47,341 nt of DNA, taken from assembly GCA_018335935.1 (NCBI GenBank), contig JAGXRG010000035.1:1-47341 (forward strand). The letters are read 5' to 3'. The notes below the pieces were generated by a model. It saw only the letters and a list, made by a program, of their open reading frames with translations. It did no database searches and was not told the origin of the DNA. Both the position numbers and the translations under genes were made by a program. Shown piece after piece: positions 17,395 to 26,843 of the stretch. Source of the stretch: Chitinophagaceae bacterium. Its GTDB lineage: Bacteria > Bacteroidota > Bacteroidia > Chitinophagales > Chitinophagaceae. The stretch's first letter is position 1. Each line of letters starts with the position of its first letter.

Positions 17395-17437
17395 TAAAAC
17401 TATATGGGTGAAAAATGTTAAATTATGATGCCGGTCA
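17395..17437 (-). promoter_or_regulatory. FNR-like box and -7 element, YceI / CX4CH / DUF5777 operon
   Basis: Box TGATGCCGGTCA at 17426-17437; -7-like TAGTTTTA on the minus strand at 17402-17395. The centres are 33 bp apart. The predicted start of transcription is near 17390, 36 bases before the YceI start. Confidence 0.65.
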
Positions 17438-17447
17438 AAGCGTAGTA

Positions 17448-17490
17448 TGATTTATGTCATGAAAAAGTCATGTGTTAAAAATTAACTTTG
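17448..17490 (+). promoter_or_regulatory. FNR-like box and consensus -7 element, HYC_CC_PP / TonB receptor operon
   Basis: Box TGATTTATGTCA at 17448-17459 and TAACTTTG at 17483-17490, a perfect TAnnTTTG element. The centres are exactly 33 bp apart. The box is 22 bp from the divergent YceI box. Predicted transcription start near 17495. Confidence 0.72.
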
Positions 17491-17537
17491 ATGCGTCATA
17501 AATTATTATGATAGGCTAATGATGTAACATTCATTTA

Positions 17538-17912
17538 ATGAAAAAAATAATATTAATATTACTTGTATTTTGCTATGCTACTACATCGTTTGGAGTGAGT
17601 TTAAATTTATTTTTTTGTTGTGGTAAGTTAAAAACAATTTCAGTTGTTACCCAAGCAAACCACGATAAAGTTTGCAAAAAATCTAAAGAATGTTGTAAGT
17701 ATCAAGTGATAGATTTAAAAGTTGATGTTGATCAAAAGAATACTGTTGAATCAACATTTTCTGCACCTTCAACTATACTGGTTCCAACAATTTATAATTC
17801 ACTTACGGTTTATTGCATTTCTAATCTGAAAAAAAATGTAATCAGACAAATCTCTTCTGACATTATAGGCATCTCTTCTCTCTATATATTTTATTGTGTA
17901 TTTAGAATATGA
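17538..17912 (+). CDS. Small HYC_CC_PP-like exported Cys-rich protein
   Basis: A 124-residue protein with a signal peptide (about 1-20) and Cys pairs CCGK (27-28) and ECCKY (51-55). It resembles the HYC_CC_PP family, short Bacteroidota proteins that precede metal-type TonB receptors; here the usual HYC is replaced by FCCGK. The CCKY motif recurs in the TonB receptor 66 bases downstream (104-107). A role in binding or handing over copper or another soft metal is an inference. Confidence 0.65.
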   Translation: MKKIILILLVFCYATTSFGVSLNLFFCCGKLKTISVVTQANHDKVCKKSKECCKYQVIDLKVDVDQKNTVESTFSAPSTILVPTIYNSLTVYCISNLKKNVIRQISSDIIGISSLYIFYCVFRI

Positions 17913-17978
17913 TGATTGTTTAAAAACAAGCTGTATAAAACAGCTTAGTTATTTTATTCATCATCAAATATTTTAAAA

Positions 17979-20543
17979 ATGAAAATAATAATTACATGTG
18001 CTTTATTATTAGTTATTGGATTAACATCTACTGCACAAAATAAAAATACTAAAACAGAATCCTTTATTGTATTAGGTAATTGTGAACAATGTAAGCATAG
18101 AATAGAGAAAACTTTAGCTGACTTTGGCACTGTTCAATCAAATTGGGAAATATCTACTAATTTATTAACTGTAAGCTATGATAGTTTAATATTAAGTAAA
18201 GAACAGATTCAGAAGAGAATAGCCTCTGTTGGACATGATACCAAAGAATTTAAAGCTCCTTATGAAGTGTATAAAAACTTACCGAAATGCTGTAAATACG
18301 ATCGTGTGCAATTTGAGGAGAAAGATCAAAAAGCTTCTTTGAATAAATCTGAAATAAAAAATATTACTAATGCTACAATTACAGGTGTTGTGTTGGAAGA
18401 AGATAGCAAGGGAAAACTATATCCACTATCAAATGCAACAGTTCAGTGTTTACATTCAAACTTAATAGTAAGTACCGACAGCTTGGGTGTATTTCATATT
18501 AATTGTAGCTTCCCTTTAAGTTTAGCAATTAGTTATGTTGGCTTTAAATCAGACACCATAAATATTATTACTGCTAACACTGTAAAAGTAATATTAAAAA
18601 ATTCTTCTACAACTCAATTAAAAGAAGTTGTTATTCGTTCTAAAAATCCCTCCACATATGTTTCATCATTAAGTACTTTCAATACGCTTAATCTAAGTTT
18701 AAAAGAATTAACAAAAGCAGCTTGTTGTAACCTTAGTGAAAGTTTTGAAACTACACCTACTGTTGATGTTAGTTATGCTGATGCTGTTACAGGTGTTAAA
18801 CAAATTCAACTTCTTGGATTGTCGGGGCAGTATACACAAATCTTAACTGAAAACCTGCCTGAAATAAGAGGACTAGCGGGTAGTTATGGTTTAAATTTTA
18901 TACCAGGGCCATGGATAGAAAGTATACAACTTACAAAAGGTGTTGGTTCTGTTGTGAATGGATATGAAAGTATTGCCGGACAAATAAATGTTGAAGAAAA
19001 AAAACCAGATAAACAAGAAAAATTATTTGTTAATGCTTATGCCAATAATTTAGGAAGACTGGAAACTACAGCGAACTTGTCGAGTAGAATTAATAAAAAT
19101 TGGAGTTCAGCAATCATGTTACATGCTAATGGAGTTCAAAAAAAACTCGACAATAACAATGATGGTTTTTTAGATATCCCTACTGGAAGACAATATAATT
19201 TCATGAACAGATGGAAATATGCAGATGCTAATGGGCTGTTTTCTCAAATTACTATCAAATATTTAACTGATCAACGTGAAGCAGGAGAGCTGTTGTATAA
19301 CAAATCAAATGATTATTTAACAACAAATCGTTATGGTGTTGGCATTGATGTTGAAAAATTTGAAATAGCCGGTAAAATTGGTTATCTATTTCCTCAACAT
19401 AAGTACAAAAGTGTGGGACTAATGTTTTCTAATATATGGTACAATAATCAGTCATATTATGGATTAACACAATTTACTGGAAAGCAAAATTCATTGTATG
19501 CCAATTTAATTTATCAATCTATTATAGGTAATACCGATCATAAGTTTAGAACCGGTTTCAGTTTTGTAAAAGATAATTTCCAAGAAATTATTCAATCTAA
19601 ACTTTATCAAAGAACAGAAATAGTTCCAGGAGCTTTTTTTGAATATACTTATAGTGCTAATAAGTTTACTGCTATAGCTGGTATTCGACAAGATTATCAC
19701 AATCAATACAACATTATTACTACACCAAGATTGCACTTGAAATATGATTTTGATGTTAAAACCAATCTTCGTTTTTCTGTTGGTTCAGGCTTTAGAGTGG
19801 CTAATATTTTTACTGAAAATGTTGGACTGTTTGTAAGTTCTAGAGCATATAATATTCTTAATCCAACAAATCAATATGGCTATGGTCTTGCCCCTGAAAA
19901 AGCTTGGAATTATGGCCTCAATTTCATTCATAATTTCAGAAATCCTGAACATCCCGGATCTGTTAGTATAGATTTTTATCATACCAATTTTGCAAATCAA
20001 ACTATTGTTGATGTAGATGCACATCCTCAAAAAATTAATTTTTATAATTTAGATGGAAAGTCTTTTTCTAATAGCATACAAGTTGAAGTTAATTATGAGT
20101 TGTTCAAGAAATTTGATGTTCGATTGGCTTATCGTTATTTAGATGTTCAAACTACTTATCATCAATTGTTATTAGAAAGACCAATGATTGCTAAACATAG
20201 AGCATTTATTAATCTGGCTTATGAAACATCCACTCAATGGAAGTTTGATTTAACTACACAATGGACTGGTAAGAAGAGATTACCAAGTACAGTTATGAAT
20301 CCAACTACTCAACAAATGGATACATATTCTCCTTCATTTATACAAATAAATGCACAGGTTACAAAGCAATTTGGTAAAGTTTGGGATATATATATAGGTG
20401 CTGAAAATTTAACAGGTTTTATGCAACAAAATTTAATTATAGATGCTTCCTCACCTTTTAGTCAATACTTTGATGCCTCAATGGTTTGGGGGCCTATGAA
20501 TGGAAGAATTATTTATTTAGGGCTTAGGTATAAATTAAACTAA
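17979..20543 (+). CDS. TonB-dependent outer membrane receptor with N-terminal heavy-metal-associated (HMA) domain
   Basis: An 854-residue receptor. After the signal peptide (about 1-20), an HMA-like domain spans about 25-95 with GNCEQCKHR (Cys35, Cys38). A CCKY motif (104-107) and a CarboxypepD_reg-like domain (about 130-210) follow, then the plug (about 230-335) and a beta barrel ending in an aromatic, hydrophobic C-terminus (LGLRYKLN). The metal-binding front end suggests uptake of copper or a copper chelate. That fits the needs of the neighbouring NosZ and cbb3 oxidase, but the substrate is not shown directly. The stop abuts the convergent UreH-like gene with no gap. Confidence 0.88.
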   Translation: MKIIITCALLLVIGLTSTAQNKNTKTESFIVLGNCEQCKHRIEKTLADFGTVQSNWEISTNLLTVSYDSLILSKEQIQKRIASVGHDTKEFKAPYEVYKNLPKCCKYDRVQFEEKDQKASLNKSEIKNITNATITGVVLEEDSKGKLYPLSNATVQCLHSNLIVSTDSLGVFHINCSFPLSLAISYVGFKSDTINIITANTVKVILKNSSTTQLKEVVIRSKNPSTYVSSLSTFNTLNLSLKELTKAACCNLSESFETTPTVDVSYADAVTGVKQIQLLGLSGQYTQILTENLPEIRGLAGSYGLNFIPGPWIESIQLTKGVGSVVNGYESIAGQINVEEKKPDKQEKLFVNAYANNLGRLETTANLSSRINKNWSSAIMLHANGVQKKLDNNNDGFLDIPTGRQYNFMNRWKYADANGLFSQITIKYLTDQREAGELLYNKSNDYLTTNRYGVGIDVEKFEIAGKIGYLFPQHKYKSVGLMFSNIWYNNQSYYGLTQFTGKQNSLYANLIYQSIIGNTDHKFRTGFSFVKDNFQEIIQSKLYQRTEIVPGAFFEYTYSANKFTAIAGIRQDYHNQYNIITTPRLHLKYDFDVKTNLRFSVGSGFRVANIFTENVGLFVSSRAYNILNPTNQYGYGLAPEKAWNYGLNFIHNFRNPEHPGSVSIDFYHTNFANQTIVDVDAHPQKINFYNLDGKSFSNSIQVEVNYELFKKFDVRLAYRYLDVQTTYHQLLLERPMIAKHRAFINLAYETSTQWKFDLTTQWTGKKRLPSTVMNPTTQQMDTYSPSFIQINAQVTKQFGKVWDIYIGAENLTGFMQQNLIIDASSPFSQYFDASMVWGPMNGRIIYLGLRYKLN

Positions 20544-21257
20544 TTAATGTTTTGTACAACAACCTTGAATAGTTTGATGTGTATGATCATGCTTTGGACT
20601 TAGATATGGAATTCCCAATCCCATACCTCTTAGTATTAATACACATGCCATGATTCCCAAAATAAGTGGATAAACCTTCCTTAAATGCTGCTTAAATGAA
20701 AGTTTAATTTGTACTCCTAGTATAGTTATAAGAAACATTATAGGCAGGGTGCCTATACCAAAAGCAAACATAAATAAAATGCTATTGTTTAAAGATGAAA
20801 ATGAAGTTGCACCTACTATAGCTAAATACACTAAACCACATGGTAAAAATCCATTAAGAATTCCTATTGTTAATAATGATGTATTTGAAGAGTTTGCGAA
20901 AAGAAGTGAAATGTTTTTTCTCAAGTAAAAGAGTAAGTTATTAATAAAATTAATTTTGCTTAATAAACTGTTTATTTTTTTAAACTGAAAAAGCCATATT
21001 AATATTATTACACCAATGGTAATTGATAAAAATTGTTGTAGTCCAAAAAGGGCAAATGATTTGCCTACTAAGCCGAATAATAATCCAAAAAAAGAATAAG
21101 TAATTATTCTTCCTGAATTATATAAAAAAGCTTTCCAAAATTTTAAATATTTAGACTCATGTTGAATAGGAATAGAAAGAGCAATTGGACCACACATTCC
21201 AATGCAATGAAGGCTACCTGTAATTCCTAAAATAAATCCAACATAAAATACACTCAT
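20544..21257 (-). CDS. UreH/DsbD-like transmembrane protein (sulfite exporter TauE/SafE-type annotation) of the cco locus
   Basis: A 237-residue protein with about six transmembrane helices. It starts with the family motif around GSLHCIGMCGP (Cys18, Cys22), which resembles the membrane part of DsbD and UreH-like transporters. This gene commonly ends cbb3 loci in Bacteroidota, where a role in copper or thiol handling during assembly has been suggested. The C-terminal tail is rich in His and Cys (HDHTHQ then GCCTKH), an apparent metal-binding end. It follows the FixH-type gene with one base between them. Confidence 0.8.
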   Translation of the reverse strand: MSVFYVGFILGITGSLHCIGMCGPIALSIPIQHESKYLKFWKAFLYNSGRIITYSFFGLLFGLVGKSFALFGLQQFLSITIGVIILIWLFQFKKINSLLSKINFINNLLFYLRKNISLLFANSSNTSLLTIGILNGFLPCGLVYLAIVGATSFSSLNNSILFMFAFGIGTLPIMFLITILGVQIKLSFKQHLRKVYPLILGIMACVLILRGMGLGIPYLSPKHDHTHQTIQGCCTKH

Positions 21258-21258
21258 A

Positions 21259-21693
21259 TTAATCTATAAAAATTTTTTGTTCATAATAATAGTCAACATC
21301 ATTTACACTCCAACTTAAGTTAACTTGATGCAAGCCTTTATTGTTATTAGAAATTGGAATACGATAATCTAATACCCTTATTTCAAATTTTAATGAAAGG
21401 TCCTTTTGTTCATCAGCAGCATAATACAATTCAACATTACCTGATATCACTTTTCCATTAAAATCTTCTGGGAATACTATTTTTAAATTGTCATTATTGT
21501 AACTGATTTTAGGTTTTGATGATAAACTAGAAGCATTATTTGCTGCATCAATTATTTGTTGATACTTTAATTCTTTTGCATAATAATTTTTAGTAACTAA
21601 CTCATTAGTTTCTTTACTTGTCTTGTAAACCAGGAACAAAATTCCTGCAACAAATACCAGATAAGCAATTAATATTTTGTATCCCCAATTCAT
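21259..21693 (-). CDS. ccoH: FixH/CcoH-family cbb3 oxidase assembly protein
   Basis: I start at the ATG at 21693, giving MNWGYKIL, the common FixH-like start; it lies 10 bases after the ccoG stop, while the longer frame overlaps ccoG. The protein has 144 residues: one transmembrane helix (about 6-26) and a periplasmic domain with the YYAKELKYQ motif. FixH/CcoH helps cbb3 assembly and stability. Its position between ccoG and the UreH-like gene is the usual one. Confidence 0.85.
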   Translation of the reverse strand: MNWGYKILIAYLVFVAGILFLVYKTSKETNELVTKNYYAKELKYQQIIDAANNASSLSSKPKISYNNDNLKIVFPEDFNGKVISGNVELYYAADEQKDLSLKFEIRVLDYRIPISNNNKGLHQVNLSWSVNDVDYYYEQKIFID

Positions 21694-21703
21694 AGTGTAT
21701 TTT

Positions 21704-23110
21704 TTAATTATATATTTCTGGTCCAATAAAATTTGCTCTTACTCTTTTTAATGTCTTTCCATTTTCATTTAAGCTCAACTGAATATTTGTTTTCCAGCTT
21801 TTGATCTCACTTCTATTTATAATTACAAAAAATTGAATATTTGAATATGATTCTTTTTCAACTGTTGTGGTATTGCTACCTACATATTTAATTTCACCTT
21901 TAATGTTTTCAAGAACAAGATTGTAATTAATAATATGATGTGATTTGTTTACCAATTTTAAATTATATAAATTACTAATTCTTCCATCATTTAAAGAAGT
22001 ATAGGTTTGACCAGAAGTTCTCATCAACCTCACATCTAAATCATCTCTAGTAACAATCAAGAAACTCAAGAAAAGTAATAGTATTATTAATACTGTAGAA
22101 TAAGCTTTGATTCTATTATTCAACACAAGTTTTACTTTATTAGTAATACTTGCTTCTGATGCGTACCTTACCAAACCCTTTGCTTTATTTACTTTCAGCA
22201 TAATATCATCACAGGCGTCTATACAAGCTGTGCAATTGATACATTCTAATTGAGTACCATTTCTAATATCAATTCCAGTGGGACAAACTTTTACACAAGC
22301 CAAACAATCAATACAATCTCCTGAATTATTTGTTGCATGTTTTAAATGAGTTCTTGGTTCTCCACGTATATGGTCGTAAGCAACAACAATCGAATTTTTA
22401 TCAAGTAATACACCTTGTAATCTTCCATAAGGGCAAACAACAATACAAACTTGCTCTCTAAACCACCAATAAACAAAAAAGAAAATAGTAGTAAAAATTA
22501 AAAGCGATACTAAAGTGCCAATATGTGCTGAAGGATGTTTGATGTATCCTAATAGCTGATCCATTCCAATGAGGTATGCCAAAAAGTAATTGGCAATAAC
22601 AAAAGAAATATTGTAAAATATTATTAATTTAAGACCACGCTTATAGATCTTTTCTGCATTCCAAGGTTTTTGTTGTAAAAGTTTTTGTTCTGTAGCATTG
22701 CCTTCAATCCAATATTCAATTTTTCTAAAAACCATTTCCATAAAAATGGTTTGTGGACAAGCCCATCCACAAAATATTCTTCCAAAAACAACAGTAAAAA
22801 GAATGACAAAAACAATAAAAGTCAACATCCCAATTCCAAAAATGAAAAAATCTTGGGGCCAAAAAACTGTACCAAAAAAAATAAATTTTCTTTCGAGAAT
22901 ATTAAAGAGAAAAAAGGGTTCTCCGTTTACTTTAATAAAAGGTAAAGTAAAAAAGGTAATTAAATAAACAACACTGAAATATGTTCTTAAACTGTAATTT
23001 TTTCCTTTGGGCTTTTTAGGATAAATAAAATTTCTTTTTCCCTCAGCATTAATGGTTGCTATTGAATCTCTAAAAGTATCTTTATTATCTTTTGAATTAT
23101 TTTCATTCAT
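21704..23110 (-). CDS. ccoG: CcoG, cbb3 oxidase accessory ferredoxin-type protein
   Basis: A 468-residue membrane protein with several helices, CGWACPQ near residue 115, a VCPYGR motif, and two ferredoxin-type cluster motifs (CIDCLACVKVC, CINCTACIDAC). A C-terminal Ig-like periplasmic domain starts after about 340. CcoG is reported to reduce Cu(II) during delivery of copper to the cbb3 CuB site. Its ATG overlaps the ccoP stop by one base. Confidence 0.93.
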   Translation of the reverse strand: MNENNSKDNKDTFRDSIATINAEGKRNFIYPKKPKGKNYSLRTYFSVVYLITFFTLPFIKVNGEPFFLFNILERKFIFFGTVFWPQDFFIFGIGMLTFIVFVILFTVVFGRIFCGWACPQTIFMEMVFRKIEYWIEGNATEQKLLQQKPWNAEKIYKRGLKLIIFYNISFVIANYFLAYLIGMDQLLGYIKHPSAHIGTLVSLLIFTTIFFFVYWWFREQVCIVVCPYGRLQGVLLDKNSIVVAYDHIRGEPRTHLKHATNNSGDCIDCLACVKVCPTGIDIRNGTQLECINCTACIDACDDIMLKVNKAKGLVRYASEASITNKVKLVLNNRIKAYSTVLIILLLFLSFLIVTRDDLDVRLMRTSGQTYTSLNDGRISNLYNLKLVNKSHHIINYNLVLENIKGEIKYVGSNTTTVEKESYSNIQFFVIINRSEIKSWKTNIQLSLNENGKTLKRVRANFIGPEIYN

Positions 23111-24249
23111 TACTTACTTATAGAAGTTTCTTTTTTTATAACGGTAGTATCTGCTTTTTCCTCAACAAATAAATCTCCTTGTGCAGCTTTTGCATTTGGT
23201 GGATTTGTTCCTCTTAAAGTTTTTATATAACTAGCTAAAAAACTCATTTCTTTAGGTGTGTATTTTACAGCCCAAGCCTGCATTCCTTTATCTGGGTATC
23301 CATTTTTTATTGAAGCATATATGTCATTTAAAGAACCTTTATGTAACCAATAGTCATCTGTTAGATTTGGACCTGCACCACCTTCACCTTTTTTGCCATG
23401 ACAAGCCCAGCAATCAATTTCATATAAATTCTTGGCCTTTTGTAACCCAGATGCATCTGCCATAGTTATATTTTTTTCATCAACTTTATCTTTGTTATTG
23501 GCTTCAAAAATTTCTTTATCTATTTGAGCTTGTTTCATTTCTGCTGAGTATTCTTGAATAGGATCTTTACCTGAATCAAGCACATGAAAATTCAATAAGT
23601 AAATTGCAGAAAAAATAATAGTTACATAAAATCCATATTTCCACCAAGGTGGTAGTGCATTGTCTAGTTCTTTAATGCCATCATAATCATGGTCTAATAG
23701 TCGATCTGCTTCTTGTTCTATCGGAATGGCTTTTGTAAAATATTTTTGATCAAATTTATTCCACCATTTCATTAAATTAAACGTTGAAGTTTTAGCTGAA
23801 ACTTTTGGAGGCATTAATTCTGCATACATTCTTTTTATGGAAATTGTTAAGAAAGCTATAGCGATTAGCTCAATACCAATTACACATGCAAAAAGATAGA
23901 AGCTTGTAGATGACAATCCACCATAATTGGGTTCAATCTTTGCAGTTTGTTCAACAATGCTGTACTGTGCATTTGCTGATTGAAATATACTTGCACCAAA
24001 ACAAATAATTAAAGCCAAAAGACTTTTTGAACTTGCACTATGCTTTTCGTTTACTTGTTTGCTGATTGCAATTAGTGCTTTACCTAATCCCCATATAACA
24101 AAAGCTAGTAAAAGCATTACAATCACTAAAACAATAACAAGTTGATTGTTAGATGAAGTTCTTGTTGCTTCAATAGCTGCTGATTCTTGAGCAAATAAAC
24201 TCAATGCATTTATTAAAAAACTAAATAGAATAATAATTTTAAATTTCAT
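23110..24249 (-). CDS. ccoP: CcoP, mono-haem cytochrome c subunit of cbb3 oxidase
   Basis: A 379-residue protein: signal or helix near 5-20, transmembrane helices at about 36-60, 75-92 and 115-138, then the CcoP-type HDYDGIKELDNALPPWW motif (187-203), a further helix (about 205-222) and a cytochrome c domain with CWACH (280-284) and axial Met in KGMQAW (Met323). Only one CXXCH is present, whereas proteobacterial CcoP has two. It follows CcoQ by 12 bases. Confidence 0.92.
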   Translation of the reverse strand: MKFKIIILFSFLINALSLFAQESAAIEATRTSSNNQLVIVLVIVMLLLAFVIWGLGKALIAISKQVNEKHSASSKSLLALIICFGASIFQSANAQYSIVEQTAKIEPNYGGLSSTSFYLFACVIGIELIAIAFLTISIKRMYAELMPPKVSAKTSTFNLMKWWNKFDQKYFTKAIPIEQEADRLLDHDYDGIKELDNALPPWWKYGFYVTIIFSAIYLLNFHVLDSGKDPIQEYSAEMKQAQIDKEIFEANNKDKVDEKNITMADASGLQKAKNLYEIDCWACHGKKGEGGAGPNLTDDYWLHKGSLNDIYASIKNGYPDKGMQAWAVKYTPKEMSFLASYIKTLRGTNPPNAKAAQGDLFVEEKADTTVIKKETSISK

Positions 24250-24261
24250 AACAATAATTGT

Positions 24262-24444
24262 TTAATTGTTCGTTGAATCTTCTTCTAAAGGAATATTGGA
24301 TAATATGTCTACTTTTTCTTTACTTATTTTAAAAACAAAAAATAATAGCATCACAAAAAAGAGTAAGAAAATGCTTAATGAAATAATTGGATATATGTTT
24401 ACATGATCAATTGTTTCTGCATATTGTTTTATAAATTTGAACAT
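24262..24444 (-). CDS. ccoQ: CcoQ-like small membrane subunit of cbb3 oxidase
   Basis: A 60-residue protein with a single transmembrane helix (about 19-42) between the fused CcoNO and CcoP genes, 11 bases from the former. Size and position are those of CcoQ/FixQ, which stabilises the complex. Sequence similarity alone would be weak for a protein this short. Confidence 0.7.
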   Translation of the reverse strand: MFKFIKQYAETIDHVNIYPIISLSIFLLFFVMLLFFVFKISKEKVDILSNIPLEEDSTNN

Positions 24445-24455
24445 ACATTTTAAGT

Positions 24456-26576
24456 TTAAGGTTTGTCAATGCTGATGTCTTTGCCTAATCGTTGCATATA
24501 GGCAATTAAAGCAATAACTTCTTTTTTAGGTGAAATAAGAATGCTGTCACTTATTAAATTGTTGCTGATTTTTAAGGACTGACTTACTAAATCTTCAATG
24601 GCTTTTTCTTCGTAGCCCTTTTCGTAAGGAACTCCTAAAGTTTGCATGGCTTTAATTTTTGCTTTAGTATTCGAAATGTCTAAATCATTCTCTAATAAGA
24701 AAGGATAAGCCGGCATTATTGAGCCCTCACTCATTGATGATGGATCTCTAAAATGTCTGAAATGCCAACCATCAGATTTTTTTAAGTTACCAGTTCCTTC
24801 TCTGGCTAAATCTGGTCCTGTTCGTTTACTGCCCCATTGAAAAGGATGGTCATAAACAAATTCACCTGCTTTTGAATATTCACCATAGCGTTCTGTTTCA
24901 CTTCTAAAGGGTCTTATCATTTGAGAGTGACATACATAGCAGCCTTCTCTAACATAAATATCTCTTCCTTCTAATTCTAATGCTGTATACGGTTTTACAC
25001 TACTAATTGTTGGAACATTTGACTTAATTAAAAAAGTTGGTATCATTTCAACTGCCCCTCCAATAAGAATTACTATTAAACTAAATACCATTAATTGTAC
25101 TGGTCTTCTTTCAATTTTTCTATGCCAATGTTCTGAACTATGAGGTTTAAATTCTTTTTGTAGTGGTGCAGCTTCTGTGGCTTCGTCTGCAACTAGTGAT
25201 CCTTTTTTTACAGTTTTAATAATGTTATAAACCATAATGAGTGCACCAATTAAATACAAGGTTCCACCAAGAGAACGCATGGCATAAAAAGGTTTCATAT
25301 AAGTTACTGTTTCAAGAAAAGAATATTTTAATTGACCAGCTTCAGTAAATTGTTTCCACATGGCACTTTGAGCAAAACCTGCCCAATACATGGGTACTGC
25401 ATAAAAAATAATGCCTAAAGTACCCAACCAAAAATGTTGATTGGCTAGTTTTTTAGAGTATAATTCTGTTTTAAATATTTTAGGAATTAACCAATATAGA
25501 ATACCAAATGTTAGCATACCATTCCATCCTAAAGCTCCAACATGAACATGAGCCACAATCCAATCTGTATAATGGCTAATTGCATTTACTGATTTTAGTG
25601 AAAGCATAGGTCCTTCAAATGTTGCCATACCATAAGCAGTAATAGCTACTACCATGAATTTTAAAATAACATCGTCTCTTACTTTGTCCCATGCACCTCT
25701 TAAAGTAAGTAAACCATTAATCATACCACCCCAACTTGGGAATATGAGCATTAATGAAAAAACAACTCCAAGCGATTGAGCCCAATTGGGTAAAGCTGTA
25801 TATAACAAGTGGTGAGGGCCAGCCCAGATATATAAAAATATTAAAGCCCAAAAATGAATGATAGATAATTTATAAGAATAAATAGGTCTTTGTGCTGCTT
25901 TGGGTAAATAATAATACATTAGACCTAAGTAGGGTGTAGTAAGAAAAAATGCAACGGCATTATGACCATACCACCATTGTACTAATGCATCTTGCACGCC
26001 TGCATACCAAGAATAACTTTTAAATAAAGTAACAGGTAATTCAAAAGAGTTTACTAAATGCAAAACAGCAACAGTAATAAAAGTAGCTATGTAAAACCAA
26101 ATGGCTACATACAAATGCTTTTCTCTTCTTTTAATTATGGTGCCAAACATGTTCCAGCCAAATACAACCCAAATGATTGTTATAGCAATATCAATTGGCC
26201 ATTCTAATTCTGCATACTCTTTACCTGCTGTAATGCCTAGTGGAAGCGTAATTGCTGCAGCAACTATAATGAGTTGCCAACCCCAAAAATGTATTTTACT
26301 GAGTTTATCACTAAACATTCTGGCTTTACATAAGCGTTGCAAAGAATAGTAAACACCCATGAAAATACCATTACCTACAAATGCAAAAATTACTGCATTG
26401 GTGTGTAAAGGTCTTAATCTTCCAAAGGTTCCATATTGAGTAATGTTTAATGATGGAAATACAAGTTGTAAAGCAACCCATAATCCTGCTAGCATACCAA
26501 CTACTCCCCATAGAATAGTGGCATAAGCAAAGTTTTTTACAATTCTATTGTCGTAATAAAATTTTTCTACCTGCAT
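24456..26576 (-). CDS. ccoNO: CcoNO, fused cbb3 cytochrome oxidase subunits I and II
   Basis: A 706-residue fusion. Part 1 (about 1-455) is CcoN: low-spin haem ligand His58 in RPLHTN, CuB ligands His205 (YGHN) and His255-His256 (GPHH), and the haem ligands His343 and His345 in VAHVHVG. Part 2 (about 490-706) is CcoO: one transmembrane helix near 495-515 and a haem c site CYVCH (546-550). The canonical ligand set supports a working high-affinity O2 reductase. The NorB-like protein at 41284 lacks the CuB-His205 equivalent, a useful internal contrast. Confidence 0.95.
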   Translation of the reverse strand: MQVEKFYYDNRIVKNFAYATILWGVVGMLAGLWVALQLVFPSLNITQYGTFGRLRPLHTNAVIFAFVGNGIFMGVYYSLQRLCKARMFSDKLSKIHFWGWQLIIVAAAITLPLGITAGKEYAELEWPIDIAITIIWVVFGWNMFGTIIKRREKHLYVAIWFYIATFITVAVLHLVNSFELPVTLFKSYSWYAGVQDALVQWWYGHNAVAFFLTTPYLGLMYYYLPKAAQRPIYSYKLSIIHFWALIFLYIWAGPHHLLYTALPNWAQSLGVVFSLMLIFPSWGGMINGLLTLRGAWDKVRDDVILKFMVVAITAYGMATFEGPMLSLKSVNAISHYTDWIVAHVHVGALGWNGMLTFGILYWLIPKIFKTELYSKKLANQHFWLGTLGIIFYAVPMYWAGFAQSAMWKQFTEAGQLKYSFLETVTYMKPFYAMRSLGGTLYLIGALIMVYNIIKTVKKGSLVADEATEAAPLQKEFKPHSSEHWHRKIERRPVQLMVFSLIVILIGGAVEMIPTFLIKSNVPTISSVKPYTALELEGRDIYVREGCYVCHSQMIRPFRSETERYGEYSKAGEFVYDHPFQWGSKRTGPDLAREGTGNLKKSDGWHFRHFRDPSSMSEGSIMPAYPFLLENDLDISNTKAKIKAMQTLGVPYEKGYEEKAIEDLVSQSLKISNNLISDSILISPKKEVIALIAYMQRLGKDISIDKP

Positions 26577-26581
26577 TAGTT

Positions 26582-26764
26582 TTAAGATTTGTTTTGATTA
26601 TTATTTGTTGAGGATAATGATTTGCTTTCGTCTTCAAACAGCACTCTTATAGAAGGAGTGTAATCATCATCGTACTGGCCAGACTTCACATTCCATAAGA
26701 ATGCTAATAAAAAGCCAAGTGCTACTAAAATGCTTACTATAATTAAAATGATCATTACACTCAT
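26582..26764 (-). CDS. ccoS: CcoS, cbb3 oxidase maturation protein
   Basis: I start at the ATG at 26764 (MSVMIILIIVSI), which gives the usual short CcoS form of 60 residues; the longer frame adds 14 residues. One transmembrane helix (about 4-26) is followed by the family pattern FLWNVKSGQYDDDYTPSIRVLFED. CcoS is needed to insert cofactors into CcoN. It lies 5 bases upstream of CcoNO. Confidence 0.88.
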   Translation of the reverse strand: MSVMIILIIVSILVALGFLLAFLWNVKSGQYDDDYTPSIRVLFEDESKSLSSTNNNQNKS

Positions 26765-26843
26765 ATTCTGTCTTGTTAAAGCGAAAGTATAGTTTGATAA
26801 AAGCAATGCTAATGATGAGTATCAAAACAAATTATGATTGAAA

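Noticed and set aside
17490..17500. TGAT-GC-GTCA near 17489 as an FNR-like box
   Set aside because: The gap between half-sites is two bases instead of four, and it would lie at the predicted transcription start.
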